Shown: one piece after another, positions 59,406 through 64,000 of the stretch
Layout of the letters: each line of letters opens with the position of its first letter
How positions within the stretch are numbered: the first letter of the stretch is position 1
Assembly: GCF_000826545.1 (NCBI RefSeq)
Contig: NZ_CDME01000014.1
Span: 434,001-498,000, forward strand
DNA length: 64,000 bases
Direction: 5' to 3'
Source: Kibdelosporangium sp. MJ126-NF4
GTDB taxonomy: Bacteria; Actinomycetota; Actinomycetes; Mycobacteriales; Pseudonocardiaceae
The notes under the pieces: generated by a model
Database searches by the model: none
Seen by the model: the letters and a program-made list of their open reading frames with translations, nothing else
Told to the model about the DNA's origin: nothing
Position numbers and translations under genes: made by a program

Positions 59406-61016
59406 ATGGTGGTCAAGTTCGTCCCGAAGCCCGCGAAGCCGTGCGGCGACGACGATCGCAGCGCGTTGCCGGACGTACCCCAGCACCTGCTGGAACGGCA
59501 CGGCGCGCGTGTGCTGAACCCCGTGAACGCGCTGGTCGCAGGCGGCCCGTACGAGCCGCCCAGGTCCACTGTGTATCGCGCCGGTTCGATGCTGGTACCG
59601 AACGACATGGTGCGGGACGCCCGCGTCACGGCCGCCCTCAACGAGGTGCTCGGCCGGGTCGACCTCGAACTGGTCCCGCCGAGGCGGCAGGACGAGTACA
59701 CCGAGCGCCTGCCGAGGATGCCCCGGCCGGTGCCGATCCGCGCGATCGGCAAGACAGCGAAGCCCGCGCAGGTCGACTGCTGGCTGGCGTTGCAGGAACT
59801 GCGGGTGGCCGCGCTGAACGGCAGGCTGCGCAAGGATCTCGTGGACCGGCTGTCGGTCGACCACCTGATGGTCGGCACTGTCGACATCGGAGGGACGCCG
59901 TGGGAGGCCAGCGGGGTCGGTGGCGCGCCGTGGGAAGCCAGCGGCGCACCGGGCTCCGGTTACGCGCGTGGCGGCGTGACCGGGCGTATCCCGGTGTCGC
60001 TGGCCGCTCCCCCGCCTCCGCGTGGCACGCTGGACCGCAGGCCCGTTGTCGCCGTTGTGGACAGTGGGATCGGCCCGCACCCGTGGTTCGAGCTGCCTGA
60101 CCGCACCGCGCCGCCGCCCCCGGGTGGTTTCCTGAGTGTCTTCCCCGAACTGCAGGCCGCGATCCGCGCCCAGGGCGAGGAAGCCGCGCTGACCACGACG
60201 ACCCGCGTGCTGAACGATTTCTGGGACGCGCCGGTCACCGACAACCCTCTGGTCGGCATGCTCGACCGGGACACGGGGCACGGCACGTTCATCGCCGGGA
60301 TCGTGCGGCAGAGCGCCCCGGAGGCCAACGTGCTGGCCGTGCGCGTGCTGCACAGCGACGGCGTCGCGTACGAGAGCGACGTGCTGCTCGCGCTGTGGGG
60401 ACTGGTCCTGCGGGTACAGGACGCACAGCAGCACGATCCGGAGCGGATGGTCGACGTGGTGTCGTTGTCACTTGGCTACTTCGACGAGGCGGGCTCGACG
60501 AGCACGTTCACCGGGCAGGTCGCCGAGGCTGTCGACAAGTTGCGGGAGCTCGGCGTGCTGGTGGTGGCCGCGGCGGGCAACGAGGCGACCAGCAGGCGGT
60601 TCTACCCGGCGGCGCTGGCCGAACGGGCGAGCGGCTCCGACATCGCGCCGCAGGTGGTCAGCGTCGGCGCGTTGAACCCGAGCACGACCCGAGCCCTCTT
60701 CAGCAATGAGGCGCCGTGGGTCAGGGCGTGGGCGACCGGCGCGGGCGTGGTGAGCACCTTCCCCACCGACGTGCAGGGCGCGGTCAGCGCGAATCTCGTC
60801 CCGGCGACCGGCCGCAGCGCACTGGACCCGGACGACTACCGGGCCGGGTTCGCGGTGTGGGACGGCACGTCGTTCGCGGCGCCACTGGCCGCGGCGGAGA
60901 TCACCGCCGCGATGATCAAGTGCTCGGCCGAGAACCCCGGGCTCGCGCTGAAGACCGTCGACCGCCAGACCGCGGTCGAACGAGCGTGGGCCGCGTTGAC
61001 GAAAGCCGGCGGATGA
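59406..61016 (+). CDS. S8 family serine peptidase (subtilase) without a signal peptide
   Basis: The 536-residue protein has an intact subtilisin triad: Asp219 in VVAVVDSGIGPHPW, His292 in DTGHGTFIAGIVRQ and Ser489 in DGTSFAAPLAAAE, plus the oxyanion asparagine in VVAAAGNEATS. The N-terminal 200 residues form an unrecognised domain. A linker near 162-181 repeats WEASG twice within glycine-rich sequence. No signal peptide or membrane segment is seen, so the protease should act inside the cell. ATG 59406 follows AAGGGGAGAG. Its end overlaps the sigma-factor start. A cytoplasmic subtilase beside a sigma factor and a CHAT protein suggests a regulated proteolytic module. Confidence 0.92.
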   Translation: MVVKFVPKPAKPCGDDDRSALPDVPQHLLERHGARVLNPVNALVAGGPYEPPRSTVYRAGSMLVPNDMVRDARVTAALNEVLGRVDLELVPPRRQDEYTERLPRMPRPVPIRAIGKTAKPAQVDCWLALQELRVAALNGRLRKDLVDRLSVDHLMVGTVDIGGTPWEASGVGGAPWEASGAPGSGYARGGVTGRIPVSLAAPPPPRGTLDRRPVVAVVDSGIGPHPWFELPDRTAPPPPGGFLSVFPELQAAIRAQGEEAALTTTTRVLNDFWDAPVTDNPLVGMLDRDTGHGTFIAGIVRQSAPEANVLAVRVLHSDGVAYESDVLLALWGLVLRVQDAQQHDPERMVDVVSLSLGYFDEAGSTSTFTGQVAEAVDKLRELGVLVVAAAGNEATSRRFYPAALAERASGSDIAPQVVSVGALNPSTTRALFSNEAPWVRAWATGAGVVSTFPTDVQGAVSANLVPATGRSALDPDDYRAGFAVWDGTSFAAPLAAAEITAAMIKCSAENPGLALKTVDRQTAVERAWAALTKAGG

Positions 61017-61591
61017 TGCCGGAAACCTCCTTACACCACGCCAGAATGGCGGACCTGCTCGAAGCGGCGCGGGACGGCGACCGGAGCAGTCTCGCCGGGC
61101 TGGTCGACGAGCTGACGCCGCTGCTGTGGCAGGTGGCCCGCGCGCAGGGCCTCGACCGGGACACCAGCAGCGACATCGTGCAGACGGCATGGCTGAAGCT
61201 GCTCGGCGCGCTCGGCCAGATCCGCAGCCCGATGGCGCTGACCAGCTGGATGGTGACCGTGACCAGGCGCGAGGCCTGGCGTGTGCGCAACACCAGCCGG
61301 ATGGAGCTGCCCGCGAAGGACGTGCTGTTCGCCGACCTGCCGGACCTCGGCCCGACGCCGGAGGAACACCGGGTCGAGGCCGAACGCGCCCGTCAGCTGT
61401 GGCGCGCTGTCAACACGTTGTCCGAGCGCTGCCAGCAACTGCTCCGGATCATCGCGTTCACTCACAGGCCCGACTACGACATTGTCAGCGCTGCGCTCGG
61501 CATGCCCCGCGGCAGCATCGGCCCCACCAGGGGCCGGTGCCTGGCCAAGCTGCGCGACGCGCTGTCCCCCGACATCGCCGAAGAGAGCTAG
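61013..61591 (+). CDS. Sigma-70 family RNA polymerase sigma factor (ECF type)
   Basis: The 192-residue protein has sigma region 2 (ARDGDRSSLAGLVDELTPLLWQVARAQGLDRDTSSDIVQTAWLKLLGALGQIRSPMALTSWMVTVTRREAWRV) and region 4 (WRAVNTLSERCQQLLRIIAFTHRPDYDIVSAALGMPRGSIGPTRGRCLAKLRDAL). It directs RNA polymerase to a stress regulon. ATG 61013 overlaps the subtilase stop (ATGA); a second ATG follows directly. No separate anti-sigma gene with a zinc finger or membrane helix is seen, so another protein in the operon may hold it in check. Confidence 0.92.
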   Translation: MMPETSLHHARMADLLEAARDGDRSSLAGLVDELTPLLWQVARAQGLDRDTSSDIVQTAWLKLLGALGQIRSPMALTSWMVTVTRREAWRVRNTSRMELPAKDVLFADLPDLGPTPEEHRVEAERARQLWRAVNTLSERCQQLLRIIAFTHRPDYDIVSAALGMPRGSIGPTRGRCLAKLRDALSPDIAEES

Positions 61592-61595
61592 GCCC

Positions 61596-62063
61596 ATGAC
61601 TTCCCCGGACGAGCCGCTCGACGAGCTGGACACCGCGATCCTGACCGGCATCGGCGACCTGTGGCGCAGAAGCGACCCCGTGCCCACCGACCTGCTCGAC
61701 CGGATCAAGTTCGCGATCGACCTGGAGACCGTCGACCTCGAGGTGATGCGGCTGACCGACATGCCACGCCCGGCGGCGGCGCGCGGGGACGAGCAGTCCA
61801 GGCTGATCACGTTCGACAGCGAGTCGGTCACCATCATGGTCGGCATCAGGCAGAACCAGGACGGCACGATCCGCGTCGACGGCTGGCTGACCCCGGCAGG
61901 CCGTCACCCGATCGAACTACGCACAGCCGAATCCACAACGACAACAGTGTCCGATGAGGACGGAAGGTTCGTGCTGGACCAAGTGTGTCCGGGACTCGTC
62001 CAGCTGATCGTCCGACCATCCGGAACGACAAGGACTGTCACAACACCGTCGATCTCGCTGTAG
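61596..62063 (+). CDS. Small protein with C-terminal carboxypeptidase-regulatory-like beta-sandwich
   Basis: The 155-residue protein has a helical N-terminal part (DELDTAILTGIGDLWRRSDPVPTDLLDRIKFAIDLETVDLEVMRLTD). A C-terminal Ig-like fold resembling carboxypeptidase regulatory domains follows (IRVDGWLTPAGRHPIELRTAE, then VSDEDGRFVLDQVCPGLVQLIVR). No signal peptide or membrane helix is visible. It starts four bases after the sigma-factor gene and 20 bases before the TPR-CHAT gene. By position it could be the sigma factor's partner or the substrate of the proteases; this is inference. Confidence 0.8.
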   Translation: MTSPDEPLDELDTAILTGIGDLWRRSDPVPTDLLDRIKFAIDLETVDLEVMRLTDMPRPAAARGDEQSRLITFDSESVTIMVGIRQNQDGTIRVDGWLTPAGRHPIELRTAESTTTTVSDEDGRFVLDQVCPGLVQLIVRPSGTTRTVTTPSISL

Positions 62064-62083
62064 ATCAAGTCCATACTTGGCAG

Positions 62084-64000
62084 GTGACACGCCCTGACCG
62101 GGTACGCGCCCTGCACCAGCGCGGCCTCAACGCGCTCAACCGGGGCAGACCGCTGCTCGGCGTACGAGCGTTCCGCGCGGGCCTGCGGATAGCGCCGGAC
62201 GACGTACGGCTGCTCACCAGCCTGGCGGCGGCCGAGGCAGCGCTGGGCAACACGGAACAGGGTTTCGCGTTGCTGGACCGCGCCGACGAACTGGCCACGG
62301 CGGAGACGAAAGGCCTGCTGGTCCAGCAACGCGGCCTACTGCTGATCCTGGTCGGCCGAATGGACGACGCACTGCAATGCCTCGACCAGGCGATCGGACT
62401 ACTCCGACGCAACCCGACCGTACTCGCGCGCACACTTCTCAACCGAGCCATGCTGCACCAGATCTCAGGCCGTGTCGGCGCGGCACTGGCTGATCTGGAG
62501 CGGTGCGAACGCCTCGGCCAGGAACTCGGCCAGGACCGGCTGGTAGCCAAAGCGATCCACGGCCGAGGCTCATGCCACCTGCTGGCCGGAAACATCCCAG
62601 CGGCACTACGACACTTCGACCGGGCACGCGTGGTGTACGAGTCGCACGCCGACGGAATGCTCCCGGTTGTGGCTGTGGAGCGAGCACGAGCACTACTCGC
62701 CGCCGGGCTGTACAGCGACGCCGCGACCGAACTCGACTTCGCACTGGCCCGCTTCCCACGAACAAGGATGGACCAGGAGCACGCCGAAGCCCAACTGACG
62801 AGGGCACAGGTGGCACTCGCGGCAAACGACCTGCCCGCGGCCACAACGTGGGCCAGCCGCGCGGAAACACGGTTTCGAAGACGTGGCAACGAAACATGGG
62901 CAGCAGTGGCAGCAGCAACAAAGATGCGCGCGGAGTTCGAGAGCGGAACCCGACTTGGCCTGGTAGCGCCCCGAGCAGCCGCACTGGCCACACGACTGGC
63001 AGAACTGGGCCTGGACAACGACGCCGAAGCAGCCGAACTGGTGGCGGCACGAGCATATCTCGCACGCGGACGGTTCAATGAGGCACGCCAGCACATCCGC
63101 CCACGCAGCGGCCCAAGATCGTTGCTGGAGACCAGACTGACACGCCGCCTGGCGCTCGCCGAACTCGGCGCAGCACTGGGCGACAGCGGAAAAGTCTTCA
63201 CCCACGCACGCGCAGGCCTGACACTGCTGCGTGACCACCACAGCCGCGCAGGCAGCCTTGACCTACGAACCAGCACAACCTCCCTCGGCCGCGAACTGGC
63301 ACGCACCGGACTGGCCACAGCCCTGGCCAACGGAGCACCCCCAGTAGTGTTCGGCTGGCTGGAAAGGTCACGGGCACAAGCATTCCGATTCCCACAAGTC
63401 CGCCCACCCCACGACGACGACACGGTCGAAGCAGTCGCCGAACTCCGCCAACTCGCCCACCAAGTACGAACCGCCGAACTGGCAGGCGCCCCGGACACAG
63501 AAGCCCGGCGCCGATGCGCGCAGCTGGAACGAGCGATCAGAGCACGAGGCTGGCAGGCAGAGGGCACCGGAGTGCACTCCGCCGAGGCGACATTCAGCGA
63601 AGTACGTGCCGCCTTGGGCACGTCGACAATGGTGAGCTACGCCTACACCGACGACCGGCTCTGGGCACTGGTGATCACATCGGAGCAGGCCAGATTGATC
63701 CCCTTGGGTTCACTGGCAACGGTATCCGAGTCACTGGCCAAGCTGCACAGCGACCTGGAAGCATCCTGCGGGCGAAAGCTCCCCGTCGCCCTCGACCGAG
63801 TGATCAGGGCATCGATCCGACGAAGGCTCACGGCCCTGACCGAAGACCTGGTCAAACCGATCCGCCCGGTACTCGGGGACTCCGAGGTGGTGATCATCCC
63901 CACCGGAGCACTGTCCGCTGTGCCCTGGGGCCTACTACCAGACATGGCAGGACGCCCGGTGACAGTGTCACCGAGCGCATCGACATGGCTATCCGGCCGC
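62084..64000 (+). CDS. TPR repeat protein with a C-terminal CHAT (caspase-like) domain, right edge truncated
   Basis: The visible 639 residues form a TPR-like solenoid from about residue 5 to 450 (RVRALHQRGLNALNRGRPLLGVRAFRAGLRIAPDDVRLLTSLAAAEAALGN, ALARFP, AYLARGRFNEARQHI). The start of a CHAT domain follows: STMVSYAYTDDRLWALVITSEQARLIPLG and later SEVVIIPTGALSAVPWGLLPDMAGRPVTVSPS. CHAT domains are clan CD proteases related to caspases and separase. The catalytic histidine and cysteine lie beyond the window, so activity cannot be confirmed. GTG 62084 is the most upstream start consistent with the TPR array, and the ribosome binding site is weak. It is co-transcribed with the subtilase and sigma-factor genes. 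Confidence 0.88.
   Translation, partial: MTRPDRVRALHQRGLNALNRGRPLLGVRAFRAGLRIAPDDVRLLTSLAAAEAALGNTEQGFALLDRADELATAETKGLLVQQRGLLLILVGRMDDALQCLDQAIGLLRRNPTVLARTLLNRAMLHQISGRVGAALADLERCERLGQELGQDRLVAKAIHGRGSCHLLAGNIPAALRHFDRARVVYESHADGMLPVVAVERARALLAAGLYSDAATELDFALARFPRTRMDQEHAEAQLTRAQVALAANDLPAATTWASRAETRFRRRGNETWAAVAAATKMRAEFESGTRLGLVAPRAAALATRLAELGLDNDAEAAELVAARAYLARGRFNEARQHIRPRSGPRSLLETRLTRRLALAELGAALGDSGKVFTHARAGLTLLRDHHSRAGSLDLRTSTTSLGRELARTGLATALANGAPPVVFGWLERSRAQAFRFPQVRPPHDDDTVEAVAELRQLAHQVRTAELAGAPDTEARRRCAQLERAIRARGWQAEGTGVHSAEATFSEVRAALGTSTMVSYAYTDDRLWALVITSEQARLIPLGSLATVSESLAKLHSDLEASCGRKLPVALDRVIRASIRRRLTALTEDLVKPIRPVLGDSEVVIIPTGALSAVPWGLLPDMAGRPVTVSPSASTWLSGR

Noticed and set aside
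62065..63621. A 518-codon minus-strand frame opposite the TPR-CHAT gene
   Set aside because: It encodes serine- and arginine-rich low-complexity sequence; the plus strand has an uninterrupted TPR array and CHAT domain.

Overview
The window is a 64 kb stretch of chromosome from a high-GC actinomycete. GTG starts are frequent, ABATE/CGNR, BTAD-type, DUF222-HNH and PaaX proteins are present, and the tRNA gene encodes its own CCA. The gene set best fits a filamentous Pseudonocardiaceae-type genome, but genus and species cannot be fixed from the sequence alone. No plasmid, phage or CRISPR signature was seen.

Layout. 1-5.9 kb: the start of the ABC-F factor EttA, a short SSB paralogue, an MFS remnant, a CGNR-type regulator, a CopD/CtaG copper-cytochrome oxidase assembly protein, an MFS exporter and an alpha/beta hydrolase. 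6.0-7.4 kb: a translationally coupled pair with twin-arginine-like leaders (SDR and NTF2-fold protein). 7.4-11.8 kb: a tightly overlapped four-gene operon with a TelA-family protein, a VWA lipoprotein fused to a solute-binding domain, a second anchored binding protein and a small membrane protein. 12-24 kb: two divergent HTH genes, a DrrAB-like ABC exporter with a divergent TetR, a large AfsR-like regulator, an S9 peptidase, an isochorismatase-family/GlxA-type regulator pair, MarR/hemerythrin, LacI and tRNA-Arg(TCT). 24.6-31.5 kb: the conserved RDD / SpoIIM / DUF58 / MoxR / DUF4350 / DUF4129 envelope locus. 31.6-44 kb: regulators and metabolic genes, including a LacI/M24/beta-hydroxyacid-dehydrogenase group beside a decayed solute-binding gene, a GntR-TetR fusion regulator with an operator array and a flavin monooxygenase, a membrane glycosyltransferase and a secreted alginate-lyase-like protein. 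45.1-48.3 kb: a mobile region with an IS4-type element (inverted repeats, target duplication, split transposase), a 29-bp perfect hairpin at its edge and a DUF222-HNH protein. 48.3-59.3 kb: MocR-type regulator, hydrolase/SDR pair, TetR/SGNH pair, AlkZ-like glycosylase, a probably Tat-exported two-subunit molybdenum hydroxylase, PucR and PaaX regulators.

59.4-64 kb holds the most interesting system. A subtilase without a signal peptide, a sigma-70 factor, a 155-residue protein with a regulatory beta-sandwich, and a TPR protein entering a CHAT (caspase-like) domain are packed in one direction with overlaps or gaps of at most 20 bases. This suggests a protease-controlled transcription or stress/conflict module. 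The CHAT gene runs off the right edge, so its catalytic residues cannot be seen.

Several regulatory inverted repeats lie next to the regulators that probably bind them. A paired 23-bp palindromic repeat with a 30-bp period occurs in two separate convergent intergenic gaps.
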